Virus record (IMG/VR): IMGVR_UViG_3300042564_000609
Span: 1 to 20,956 of that record
Direction: 5' to 3' (one strand)
DNA: 20,956 bases
Source: a virus
Position numbers and translations under genes: made by a program
The notes under the pieces: model-generated
What the model saw: only the letters and a program-made list of their open reading frames with translations
Databases searched by the model: none
Told to the model about the DNA's origin: nothing
Shown: positions 1 through 6,658 of the stretch, in pieces
How the letters are laid out: each line of letters begins with the position of its first letter
Position numbering within the stretch: the first letter of the stretch is position 1

Positions 1-1
1 A

Positions 2-1153
2 ATATATGGATATTCTCAAACGATCATCCAGACATTCACTGACCCCTGTACGAAACTTACTACTGTTTTTAATATCCCTATCACTGGCAGCACTACTGTT
101 GTGTTTTATAATAAGTATAGGACTTTTACTTCTGCTGATGTTAGTTCTGGGGTTTTCCAGACGTGGATTAACCAAGTTTACGAGGAATATAGAAAACTTT
201 CTCCTTGCTCTGTGGCTCAGACTGCTGCCACTGCTACTCAAGTTACAGCATCTGCTGTATCTACTGCAGTGAGTGCTGCAGCATCAAGTGCTGCTTCCTC
301 AGCTAGTTCTTCAGCTGCAAGCTCTGCTGCTTCTAGTGCTAGTAGTTCTGCTTCTAGTAGTAGTTCAGAGAGCTCAAGTTCCTCAGAATCAAGCAGTTCT
401 GAAAGCTCATCAGGGGAATCCAAATCAGAATCTAAATCTGAAAGTAAGGGGGGAGGGGGTAAATCCTCTTCTAAATCTGGAGGTAAAGCTCAAGCAAAGG
501 TTAATCCTATACTATTCAATTCTGATTTTACAGGAGGACAAAGTTTAGATAGGTCTATAAACATCATTGCTACAGGAGGTATATCACAAAGCTCTATGGC
601 AGGTGATATGTCTTGGGGACTTACAGGAATGGTCTGGAGCAACTTAAAACAATTTGCCCTATCAGGCAGATACACCAAGATGAATTTTGATGGTGGTAAA
701 CTACAGAGCTTAAATAACTACGGTGTTACTGTTGCTTATGCATTTGGTAGCATGTTTGGTTTTGCAACCTATGCCTACATCTATCCTATGGGTAAATGGG
801 GTGTTACAGGAGCTAACCTTACAGTGAGTGTTAACAACTCTGAATATGCAGAGGGAAAGAAGCAATACAACATAACACATTCGTTGTTACTGTTCTATAC
901 TAAACCTTTCCCTATTAACAGAAGAATTACAATTAGCCCAGACTTGTACATATCTGGAAGTCCAGTTACTTATGCTACTAAACAAAAAGAATTCTTAGTA
1001 AGTGAAGACATGGGATTTCTAACAGGTGCTAGTGTGGACTACTCTATAACAAAAAGATTCAAGGTGAACCTTGGAATAAGAACAAGTTTGAGTACCAATC
1101 CTGATCAACCTGCACTGTTCTTTGCAGTGGTGGGAAGTAAGGTGAATTTATAA
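2..1153 (+). CDS. Virion structural protein, 3' part, with Ser/Ala linker and barrel-like C-terminus
   Basis: The frame is open to the left edge, so the gene starts outside the window; the first in-frame ATG (101) is probably internal. Three parts are visible. A short N-terminal remnant ends around an SPC motif. A low-complexity linker (about 218-487) passes from Thr/Ala through Ala/Ser and Ser/Glu to Ser/Lys/Gly. A C-terminal stretch of about 215 residues has alternating hydrophobic residues and many Gly, Tyr, Phe and Trp, for example YGVTVAYAFGSMFGFATYAY and the ending ALFFAVVGSKVNL. That pattern resembles outer-membrane beta-strands, although the last residue is Leu rather than the usual Phe. 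Serine in the linker uses AGT, AGC, TCT, TCA and TCC, so the repeat is kept at protein level. The collagen-like fibre gene follows. A tail or surface-adhesion role is inferred; no family was recognised with certainty. Confidence 0.7.
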   Translation: MYGYSQTIIQTFTDPCTKLTTVFNIPITGSTTVVFYNKYRTFTSADVSSGVFQTWINQVYEEYRKLSPCSVAQTAATATQVTASAVSTAVSAAASSAASSASSSAASSAASSASSSASSSSSESSSSSESSSSESSSGESKSESKSESKGGGGKSSSKSGGKAQAKVNPILFNSDFTGGQSLDRSINIIATGGISQSSMAGDMSWGLTGMVWSNLKQFALSGRYTKMNFDGGKLQSLNNYGVTVAYAFGSMFGFATYAYIYPMGKWGVTGANLTVSVNNSEYAEGKKQYNITHSLLLFYTKPFPINRRITISPDLYISGSPVTYATKQKEFLVSEDMGFLTGASVDYSITKRFKVNLGIRTSLSTNPDQPALFFAVVGSKVNL

Positions 1154-1209
1154 TCAAATTGATTAGAATCATTTTAATTAATTTGGTTATTGTAAATTAT
1201 TGATACTCA

Positions 1210-1239
1210 TTGGTTATAGTAAAAAACAACATATCTTTG
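1210..1239 (+). promoter_or_regulatory. Bacteroidota-type promoter for the fibre gene
   Basis: TTG (1210-1212) is followed after 19 bases by TATCTTTG (1232-1239), which matches the Bacteroidota -33/-7 pattern TTG...TAnnTTTG. It lies in the 107-base gap before the collagen-like gene, and its -7 box ends 21 bases before that ATG. The promoter at 4771-4801 has the same TTGGT and ACATATCTTTG elements. Confidence 0.7.
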
Positions 1240-1260
1240 AACATTATTTAATTATTCACA

Positions 1261-2214
1261 ATGCCTACATTTGTAAAGCCAGGATTTTGGAGAGAACTTT
1301 GTAACCCATGCGATGGTTACGAGGGCTGGCTTAATCTAGATAATCTTATTGAAAGCATTTCTGGTGGTGGAACAGTGGGTCCTCAAGGTCCTGTTGGTCC
1401 TCAGGGTCCACAAGGGGTACAAGGTCCACAGGGTATTCAGGGTGAAACTGGTGCAGCTCTAACTGTACTTGGTTCTTATCCTGACTTAGCTGCGTTTGAA
1501 GCAGGTGCTGGTGGAAGTCCTGGTACTCCAGGTACAGCATGGATAATTGAATCAGATGGTTCTTTATATGTTTGGAATACAGCAACTAATGCTTGGGAAG
1601 ATGTAGGTGATCTACAAGGACCACAAGGACCTCAAGGTATTCAAGGCCCTCAAGGAGAGCAAGGTATACAGGGAGTACAAGGTATCCAAGGTCCAGTAGG
1701 TATGCCTGGTCTATTTGCTCAAACAGCTAACAGTACTCCTGTTACTAACACAACAGTAGAAACAACATTAGTTAACGGTGGTGTAGGTACATTATCTGTA
1801 CCAGCTAACGGATTCAATGTTGGTGATAGCTTTAGAGCAATTGTTGGTGGTGTTATTAACGCTACAAATAATCAAACTATAAGAGTTAGAGTGAAAGCAG
1901 GATCTATTGTTCTTTTAGACAGTGGTTTTCAAAACCTTGGAAGCAGTGTTACAAACGATGTGTTTTCTCTAAACGTTGATTTTACAATTAGACAAATTGG
2001 AACTGCTGGTGTAGCATCTATTGTATCATTAGGTAGTTTTCATTACACAAAAACAAATAATGCTTCTGTTCAAGGATTTGCATTTAACACAGTGAATAAC
2101 ACAACATTTAGTACAACAATTTCTAATACATTAAATGTCACAGTTGAATGGGGTGCTGCTAGTACAAGCAACAGTATTTACAGTGATATATTTATACTAA
2201 ACAAAACATATTAA
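1261..2214 (+). CDS. Collagen-like tail fibre or appendage protein
   Basis: This 317-residue protein has two Gly-X-Y stretches, at about residues 40-64 and 119-150, built mostly from GPQ and GIQ triplets. They flank a small non-collagen segment (about 65-118) containing SDGSLYVWNTATNAWEDVG, a pattern often seen in phage fibre proteins next to collagen repeats. The N-terminus has a Cys pair (LCNPCDGY). Residues 151-317 are rich in Thr, Asn, Ser and Val and look like a beta-sheet head domain. Phage collagen repeats form trimeric shafts, so a trimeric fibre with a receptor-binding tip is the likely role. The gene has its own promoter and follows the barrel-tailed structural protein. Fibre is likely; host receptor binding is inferred. 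Confidence 0.85.
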   Translation: MPTFVKPGFWRELCNPCDGYEGWLNLDNLIESISGGGTVGPQGPVGPQGPQGVQGPQGIQGETGAALTVLGSYPDLAAFEAGAGGSPGTPGTAWIIESDGSLYVWNTATNAWEDVGDLQGPQGPQGIQGPQGEQGIQGVQGIQGPVGMPGLFAQTANSTPVTNTTVETTLVNGGVGTLSVPANGFNVGDSFRAIVGGVINATNNQTIRVRVKAGSIVLLDSGFQNLGSSVTNDVFSLNVDFTIRQIGTAGVASIVSLGSFHYTKTNNASVQGFAFNTVNNTTFSTTISNTLNVTVEWGAASTSNSIYSDIFILNKTY

Positions 2215-2216
2215 TC

Positions 2217-2366
2217 ATGGCAATACCAGCAAGACCCATAGGGCAAGGACCAGAAGCAGAATTATTGTGGAACATTTCTAAACAATTAGAACAACTAATT
2301 GGACAAGTGGGTGCTGTAGTTAGAAACACAGAAACTACAACCACCACCACCACTGCTACACCGTAA
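2217..2366 (+). CDS. 49-residue protein with poly-threonine C-terminus
   Basis: The start lies two bases after the stop of the fibre gene. The protein begins MAIPARPIGQGPEAELLW, continues with a predicted helix (SKQLEQLIGQVGAVV), and ends in a run of seven Thr followed by ATP. The Thr run uses ACT, ACA and ACC. The same Thr tail with a following A-x-P occurs in the genes at 3427 and 3886, although the N-terminal parts are unrelated here. I do not recognise a family. The position among virion genes suggests a small virion accessory protein. Confidence 0.65.
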   Translation: MAIPARPIGQGPEAELLWNISKQLEQLIGQVGAVVRNTETTTTTTTATP

Positions 2367-2394
2367 ATAAAAAACAAACCAACAAACTACATAT

Positions 2395-3411
2395 ATGAAG
2401 GATCTTAGATTCCTTTGCTCGCAACCCGATGATACCTATTACACATGGCAGGTACATTTATGGATAGAGAGCTTAAGAAAAATTGGACATTCAGACAAAG
2501 CAATTGTGCTTATATTCATTCCTAGTTATAGGGAAAAGAATACCAAATGGCAGCAAGTGATAGACCTCTATCCAGAAGCTGAATTTGTATTCTACAAAGA
2601 TGAGCACAAGATTAGCAACATGTTAGGAGTTTACATTCCTGTGTTGCGTCCTTATTGTTTGAAAAGATATTTTGAAGAAAATCCAGGGATGAAGGATAAA
2701 GCTGTTATGTATTGTGATTCAGACGTAGTGTTTACAGAGAATTTCAATGTAGATGCTTATCTGGATGATGATATAAACTATGTATCTGATACAAACAGTT
2801 ATATCAATGCTTCATATTTTGATAGTAAGATAAAGGATGTAAAGCCTGAAAAGCTTGAGTTGTATAAGACTAGAGACATTCTAGCTGAAACAGCAGAACT
2901 TACAGGCATAACTAGAGAGATAGCTGAGGCTAACAATGAGCATTCAGGAGGAGCACAATACCTATTAAAGAACATCGATAGTGATTTCTGGGATAAGGTG
3001 TTGCAAGACTGTTTGGTAATTAGAACACATTTACTAAACATAAATAGAGAATTCTTCGAGAATGAAAATAAAGGCTTTCAAAGTTGGTGTGCTGATATGT
3101 GGGCTGTTCTCTGGGCTATTTGGTATAGGAATCAAGAAGCGAAGATTATTCCTGAAATGGATTTTGCTTGGTCTTCTGATCCAATTCAGAAACTAGAGAG
3201 AACAGGACTCTTACATAACGCAGGAATTGTTGGTGATCAAGCCAATGGGTATCCTGCTTTCTATAAAGGAAAGTATCACACAGGACAAGATCCTTTCAAT
3301 GATCCTCATTTACAGACAGTTATGAATAATGAACAGAGTCAGAAGTATTGCACTCACTATTATACATCACAACTGATGGAACTAAAAGAAAAATACAATT
3401 TATTATATTAA
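2395..3411 (+). CDS. Glycosyltransferase-like protein (GT-A fold, DxD)
   Basis: This 338-residue protein has the layout of a GT-A glycosyltransferase. An N-terminal nucleotide-binding half contains strands such as AIVLIFIPSY and EFVFYK. It is followed by VMYCDSDVVFTENF with the metal-binding DSD at 108-110. The C-terminal half has conserved-looking acceptor-side motifs (NEHSGGAQYLL, FQSWCADMWAVLWA). There is no signal peptide or membrane segment, so it would act in the cytoplasm on an activated sugar. It sits between two genes for poly-Thr proteins, which makes virion-protein glycosylation an attractive inference, but the acceptor is unknown. The leader is AAAAAACAAACCAACAAAC, with no Shine-Dalgarno sequence. 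The DxD call is firm; the specific family is not. Confidence 0.75.
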   Translation: MKDLRFLCSQPDDTYYTWQVHLWIESLRKIGHSDKAIVLIFIPSYREKNTKWQQVIDLYPEAEFVFYKDEHKISNMLGVYIPVLRPYCLKRYFEENPGMKDKAVMYCDSDVVFTENFNVDAYLDDDINYVSDTNSYINASYFDSKIKDVKPEKLELYKTRDILAETAELTGITREIAEANNEHSGGAQYLLKNIDSDFWDKVLQDCLVIRTHLLNINREFFENENKGFQSWCADMWAVLWAIWYRNQEAKIIPEMDFAWSSDPIQKLERTGLLHNAGIVGDQANGYPAFYKGKYHTGQDPFNDPHLQTVMNNEQSQKYCTHYYTSQLMELKEKYNLLY

Positions 3412-3426
3412 CAAAAAACGATTATT

Positions 3427-3867
3427 ATGAGTAATAAGAGAGACTTAAAAGCCTTTGTTCGCTTCGATGGAAGTGGAAGAATCGTTGCTGGTAGCTTAAT
3501 CCTTAGAAAAAACAAACCTAAGGTGGGTAAATGGCATGAAATTCAAGCATACGAATGTTGTAACTATGTACCTACAACAACCACAACTTCAACAACCACT
3601 GCATATCCTGGTTTATATTATAATGCAGACAGTGGGTCTCAAGCAGCTTGTAACCAAGCAGGTGCGTATAGCCTACCTCTAACATTTGTTTTAGAAGATG
3701 CTTGTTCTGGCGGTACATTTACATTAGCTGTAGGAACTTGGAGTAGTTACGGAATTCCAACAAATGGTTCAAGTATTTATGTTAACATTGGTACTGGAAA
3801 CGTTGTTCAATTAATACCTACTGGTACTACAGCATCTAGTAATGAAGGATGTATATCTTGTGCATAA
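3427..3867 (+). CDS. Modular protein: small N-domain, poly-Thr hinge, Cys-containing C-domain
   Basis: Residues 1-45 align without gaps to the product of the gene at 3886 (27 of 45 identical), including RFDGSGR, KPKVG, W36 and a CC pair at 44-45. A Thr/Ser hinge (about 50-58) ends in AYPG. Unlike the paralogue, it then carries an extra domain of about 84 residues (62-146) with Cys75, Cys93, Cys142 and Cys145 and a beta-rich, Gly/Ser/Thr-rich composition. I do not recognise the C-domain. The layout suggests a conserved anchoring domain, a flexible stalk and an exposed, exchangeable head. A virion decoration role is inferred from context. Confidence 0.75.
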   Translation: MSNKRDLKAFVRFDGSGRIVAGSLILRKNKPKVGKWHEIQAYECCNYVPTTTTTSTTTAYPGLYYNADSGSQAACNQAGAYSLPLTFVLEDACSGGTFTLAVGTWSSYGIPTNGSSIYVNIGTGNVVQLIPTGTTASSNEGCISCA

Positions 3868-3885
3868 TAAATAAAATAAATAAAA

Positions 3886-4062
3886 ATGGCAAATCAAAGT
3901 AAATTAAAAGCCTGGGTTAGATATGATGGCACAGGTAGAGTGATAGCAGGTGGTCCAATTCTACAAAGTTTTAAACCAAAGGTTGGTAACTGGGTAGAGA
4001 TTGATGCTAATGAATGTTGTCAACAAACAACAACCACAACAACAACCGCTGTCCCAGGATAG
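3886..4062 (+). CDS. 58-residue paralogue: N-domain plus poly-Thr tail only
   Basis: The start is preceded by an AT-rich leader (AAATAAAATAAATAAAA). The protein carries the same 45-residue domain as the upstream gene (WVRYDGTGR, KPKVGNW, CC at 44-45), then QQ, seven Thr and AVPG, and stops with TAG. It therefore ends where its paralogue continues into a C-terminal domain. No remnant of that domain is visible in the 15 bases before the next gene. It could be the basic form of the module, or a copy that lost its head domain. Confidence 0.75.
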   Translation: MANQSKLKAWVRYDGTGRVIAGGPILQSFKPKVGNWVEIDANECCQQTTTTTTTAVPG

Positions 4063-4077
4063 TAAAAACTAAATAAA

Positions 4078-4482
4078 ATGGCAAAATCATTATTCCCTGA
4101 TGAGATGATGAAATCAGGAGAGTTAAACTTAGAAACAATAGCTGGGAAGCTTACACATTTCCATGAGCAATTACATCTATTGCATTGGCAGACAAAGAGT
4201 TATGCTGAGCACCAAGCTCTAGGAGGATTGTATGATTATGTACATGATTTCAAAGATGGTCTTATAGAAAAGATTATGGGCTATACAGGCAAACGTCCTG
4301 GTGTGTTTAAAATAGAACCATTAAGTGCAGCAGATGCTACATCAGTTGTTACAGCGTTAATGGACTTTGCTAGTAACTTAAAAACATATGGTGAAACAAA
4401 TAGATTTCACGATGTATGTAACTTAGCAGATGCATTGTCTGGAGAAGCAGCAAAAACTAAATACTTATTAACCTTGTCTTAA
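4078..4482 (+). CDS. Dps/ferritin-like protein
   Basis: This 134-residue, mostly helical protein contains FHEQLHLLHWQTKSYAEH (28-45), followed by LYDYVHDFKDGLIEKIMGY (51-69). In Dps proteins the pattern LHxxHWxxKG...H...YD..D...E supplies the ferroxidase ligands. Here His33, His36, His45, Asp53, Asp57 and Glu64 lie in comparable places. I believe this matches the phage family annotated as DUF5856, but could not check. Iron or DNA binding is inferred from the resemblance. The protein is shorter than typical Dps (about 150-170 residues). It shares one base with the next gene (TAATG), so the two are probably translated together. Confidence 0.65.
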   Translation: MAKSLFPDEMMKSGELNLETIAGKLTHFHEQLHLLHWQTKSYAEHQALGGLYDYVHDFKDGLIEKIMGYTGKRPGVFKIEPLSAADATSVVTALMDFASNLKTYGETNRFHDVCNLADALSGEAAKTKYLLTLS

Positions 4483-4763
4483 TGCAAATTAACAAGAAAT
4501 TCTTTCCTGAGGTGATGCAAGATAACGAACTTGCTTATTTTGCTCACCTTCAGGGAATTATAGATTCTGTGGATGAGTTAGCCACATTAGAAATTACTAG
4601 GAATCCAAATTCCTACCACTTTAGACTAGCACCGTCTGTACCTAGGTATAATGACATGTTGCTAGAAGAGCTATTGAAGTTTCATAACCTCTTACAGATC
4701 CATTTAGATCTGTCTAAAAGTATAAAGAGTTCTGCCACAATAGTGTTTGATATCACCATGTAA
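4482..4763 (+). CDS. Protein of unknown function (93 residues)
   Basis: The start codon overlaps the stop of the Dps-like gene by one base. The sequence is acidic to neutral with helical segments (LAYFAHLQGIIDSVDELATL, LLEELLKFHNLLQIHLDL) around a short central loop with Asn, Pro and Arg, and it ends in a predicted strand (SSATIVFDITM). There are no Cys residues and no membrane segment. No family was recognised. The tight coupling suggests it works with, or is at least expressed with, the Dps-like protein. A promoter follows immediately, so this gene probably ends its transcription unit. Confidence 0.6.
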   Translation: MQINKKFFPEVMQDNELAYFAHLQGIIDSVDELATLEITRNPNSYHFRLAPSVPRYNDMLLEELLKFHNLLQIHLDLSKSIKSSATIVFDITM

Positions 4764-4770
4764 AATAAAT

Positions 4771-4801
4771 TTGGTAGATATTGCAGAAATACATATCTTT
4801 G
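4771..4801 (+). promoter_or_regulatory. Bacteroidota-type promoter for the small basic-protein genes
   Basis: TTG (4771-4773) is followed after 20 bases by TATCTTTG (4794-4801), 25 bases before the ATG at 4827. It shares TTGGT and ACATATCTTTG with the promoter at 1210-1239. It probably drives the gene train from 4827 to 8119, as no other strong match was seen in the short gaps there. Confidence 0.7.
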
Positions 4802-4826
4802 TCCATAAAACCAAAAATTATATAAT

Positions 4827-5114
4827 ATGTCACAAGAATTAGACGTAACCCCAGTTCAAGAAGAAGTAAATATTCAAGAACCTGTTCAAGAACCTGTAAA
4901 GTACGATCCTAACAAGAAATATACCTGGAATACAGATGATATTTTTGTTATCAATGGTGCTGAGTTTGGTGTAATCCTTAACTCACTACGTTCACAATTA
5001 GCTACAGAAGAAGCTGCTCGTATTTTATTAGCTAACAGAGCTAACAATACAATTGAGCAAGTGTTAGCTAGATCAGTAGAATCTGGTGTTATCAAAGAAG
5101 CTGAGAATCAATAG
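4827..5114 (+). CDS. Acidic protein of unknown function (95 residues)
   Basis: The N-terminal third is acidic and low in complexity, with the repeat QEPVQEPV. The rest reads as YTWNTDDIFVINGAEFGVIL followed by two amphipathic helices (LATEEAARILLANRAN, TIEQVLARSVESGVI). This ordered part resembles a small conserved phage protein, but I cannot name a family. It is the first gene after the promoter at 4771-4801. It is acidic, unlike the basic proteins that follow, so it could be a partner or chaperone for them; that is only a guess. Confidence 0.65.
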   Translation: MSQELDVTPVQEEVNIQEPVQEPVKYDPNKKYTWNTDDIFVINGAEFGVILNSLRSQLATEEAARILLANRANNTIEQVLARSVESGVIKEAENQ

Positions 5115-5117
5115 ATT

Positions 5118-5285
5118 ATGGCAAAAGAAATGATTAAACGCAAGGATGGTTCTGTCTCACAACGTGGGTTGTGGGACAACTTGAGAAGCAAAGCTGCTAA
5201 AAATAAAGCAACTGGTGCTAAACCTAAGGCTCCTAGTAAAGCCATGTTATCTCAGGAGAAAAAGATCAAAGCTAAAGGAAAATGA
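5118..5285 (+). CDS. 55-residue basic protein, conserved phage type
   Basis: The start lies three bases after the previous stop. The product begins MAKEMIKRKDGSVSQRGLWD and is strongly basic (about 16 Lys/Arg). It has no Cys, no signal peptide and no hydrophobic segment. The RKDGSxSQRGLWDN core is familiar to me from small proteins of unknown function in many tailed phages, but I cannot name a family. Its stop overlaps the start of the GIY-YIG gene (ATGA). It is the first of seven small basic proteins in this block. Confidence 0.65.
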   Translation: MAKEMIKRKDGSVSQRGLWDNLRSKAAKNKATGAKPKAPSKAMLSQEKKIKAKGK

Positions 5286-5905
5286 TATTAGCTATTAGTA
5301 GTGAAAATAAACAAAAATACTTTTCTGAAAAACAGAAAGGAGGAGTTGTTTATAAAATTACTAATGAAGTTGATGGTAAGTTTTATATAGGAAGTACAAA
5401 CAACCTGATAAAAAGGTATTATACTCATATTCATGATATACGTTCTAGTAAAAACACTTGTGTAAAACTAATTAGAGCAGTTAATAAACATGGAGAAGAG
5501 AACTTTAAGTTTGAGATTGTTTGTGAATGTCCAACTGATGAAATTCTCAAAACTGAACAAGGGTATATAGATAATTTAAAGCCACATTACAATGTTGCTA
5601 AAATTGCTGGAAGTAATCTTGGGATAAAGAGAACAGAGGAAGTGAAGCTTAGAAAATCAGTTTCTCAAAAGGAAAACTGGAAAAATGAAGCTTATAGGAC
5701 TAAACACCTAGAAAACTTATCAAATAACTGGAAAAGCGGAGCCTCTCATAAAATGGCTAAGCTTACAGAGGAACAAGTAATTGAAATTAAAAAACAATTG
5801 GCAAACGGTCTTCTTCCTAAACAAGTAGCAAATAAACTTGAACTAAGTTATTACTCTATAAAAGATATACATAGAGGTAAAACTTGGAAACATGTTATAA
5901 TTTAA
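5282..5905 (+). CDS. GIY-YIG homing endonuclease with C-terminal DNA-binding repeat
   Basis: The 207-residue product carries an N-terminal GIY-YIG nuclease domain. GVVYKITN (21-28) and FYIGSTNNLIKRY (34-46) contain the VY...YIG pair and Arg45, the catalytic arginine. Glu92 in TEQGYID is the expected metal ligand. The C-terminal part (about 160-207) has a helix-turn-helix-like unit (EEQVIEIKKQLANGLLPKQV) and ends HRGKTWKHV, typical of NUMOD-style target recognition in free-standing homing endonucleases. The gene starts inside the stop of the preceding gene and interrupts a series of small Lys-rich genes. That fits insertion of a selfish element into a conserved gene cluster. Confidence 0.9.
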   Translation: MILAISSENKQKYFSEKQKGGVVYKITNEVDGKFYIGSTNNLIKRYYTHIHDIRSSKNTCVKLIRAVNKHGEENFKFEIVCECPTDEILKTEQGYIDNLKPHYNVAKIAGSNLGIKRTEEVKLRKSVSQKENWKNEAYRTKHLENLSNNWKSGASHKMAKLTEEQVIEIKKQLANGLLPKQVANKLELSYYSIKDIHRGKTWKHVII

Positions 5906-5910
5906 GAGTA

Positions 5911-5991
5911 ATGGGCGAATATTGCTCCATACATGAAATAGCTCTTGAGGAAGGACAATGTCCTAAATGTCTAGAACAATCTAATATATAA
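5911..5991 (+). CDS. 26-residue microprotein with CxxH...CxxC zinc-ligand pattern
   Basis: This short frame lies in the gap between the endonuclease and the next basic gene. It reads MGEYCSIHEIALEEGQCPKC and then six more residues. Cys5, His8, Cys17 and Cys20 form a C-x2-H-x8-C-x2-C arrangement that could bind one zinc ion. It starts five bases after one stop and ends seven bases before the next start, so it fits the gene spacing of the block. Alternatively it could be a remnant of a longer zinc-ribbon protein cut by the endonuclease insertion. The small size keeps confidence modest. Confidence 0.5.
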   Translation: MGEYCSIHEIALEEGQCPKCLEQSNI

Positions 5992-5998
5992 ATAAGAT

Positions 5999-6496
5999 AT
6001 GGAAAAAGTTAAAAAAGCCCAAAAAGGTATTGCTCTTAGAAAAGGACAATACAAAAGACTTGGTAGAATAGCAGAAAGCAATCCTGAAAGAGCTGATAAA
6101 GTAGCTGATCGTATGAAGGAAAGAGCTACACGTTTTGAGCGTGGTAAAAGAGTTGCTCAGAGCAGTGGTTCTAAAGCTTCAAGCATTTTATCTAAAGCTA
6201 AAGACGGTAAATCATTCCCAGACTTAAACAAGGATGGTAAGATTACTAAAGCTGACATTCTTAAAGGACGTGGTGTTATTGCTAAGAAGGGTGCTAAAGT
6301 TAAGAAGGCTCAGGCTGGTTTAACTGCTTCTAATAAGCGTGTAGGACCTGTTGATCCTAAAGGTGCTTGGACTAAAGTTCAAGAAATGAACTTACCTCCT
6401 CGTAATGTTAAAACTTCTGTAAGCCTTAAAAAGGATAAAGAGTTAGGTGCTACAAAGATGATGAAGTCTGGTGGTAAAATGAAAAAGAAAAAATAA
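5999..6496 (+). CDS. Basic protein with KKAQxG motifs and EF-hand-like loop
   Basis: The product has 165 residues, about a fifth of them Lys. VKKAQKG occurs at 4-10 and VKKAQAG at 101-107. A calcium-loop-like sequence, DLNKDGKITKAD (75-86), has acidic or polar ligands at loop positions 1, 3, 5 and 12, as in EF-hands and dockerins. It is followed by ILKGRGV. The C-terminus is KSGGKMKKKK. The stretch around residues 30-55 is Arg-rich and predicted helical. FPDLNKDGKITKADILKG is, from memory, widespread in basic proteins of Bacteroidota phages, with no known function. The protein may bind DNA inside the virion; that is inferred only from charge and context. Its stop overlaps the next start (TAATG). 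Confidence 0.7.
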   Translation: MEKVKKAQKGIALRKGQYKRLGRIAESNPERADKVADRMKERATRFERGKRVAQSSGSKASSILSKAKDGKSFPDLNKDGKITKADILKGRGVIAKKGAKVKKAQAGLTASNKRVGPVDPKGAWTKVQEMNLPPRNVKTSVSLKKDKELGATKMMKSGGKMKKKK

Positions 6497-6657
6497 TGGC
6501 TACAGATAAAAAATGGATGCAGAAGGTATCTAAGTCTATTAAGGCTAGAGGTACAGAAGGTAAGTGCACTCCTATCACCAAACCTGGTTGTACAGGTAAG
6601 GCTAAAGCTCTTGCTAAGACATTTAAAAAGATAGCTGCAAAGCGTAAAGGTAAATAA
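6496..6657 (+). CDS. 53-residue Lys-rich protein
   Basis: The start overlaps the previous stop by one base and the stop lies one base before the next ATG, so the gene is tightly packed. The product begins MATDKKWMQKVSKSIKARGT, has two Cys (24 and 32) around a Pro/Gly turn, and ends with a Lys/Ala-rich helix (KALAKTFKKIAAKRKGK). It resembles small tryptophan-containing basic proteins seen in many phage genomes, but I cannot assign a family. It is one of the basic-protein train. Confidence 0.65.
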   Translation: MATDKKWMQKVSKSIKARGTEGKCTPITKPGCTGKAKALAKTFKKIAAKRKGK

Positions 6658-6658
6658 C

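Noticed and set aside
6-272. Hydrophobic + strand frame that looks like membrane segments
   Set aside because: It overlaps the structural-protein frame throughout and shows the Leu-rich shadow of its Thr/Ser codons.
273-548. CRISPR or DNA tandem repeat in the Ser/Ala region
   Set aside because: No constant repeat unit; codons vary, so only the amino-acid composition repeats.
3570-4062. Diversity-generating retroelement template/variable pair at the Thr runs
   Set aside because: No reverse transcriptase is present, and the similarity covers the N-domain and Thr run without adenine-biased substitutions.
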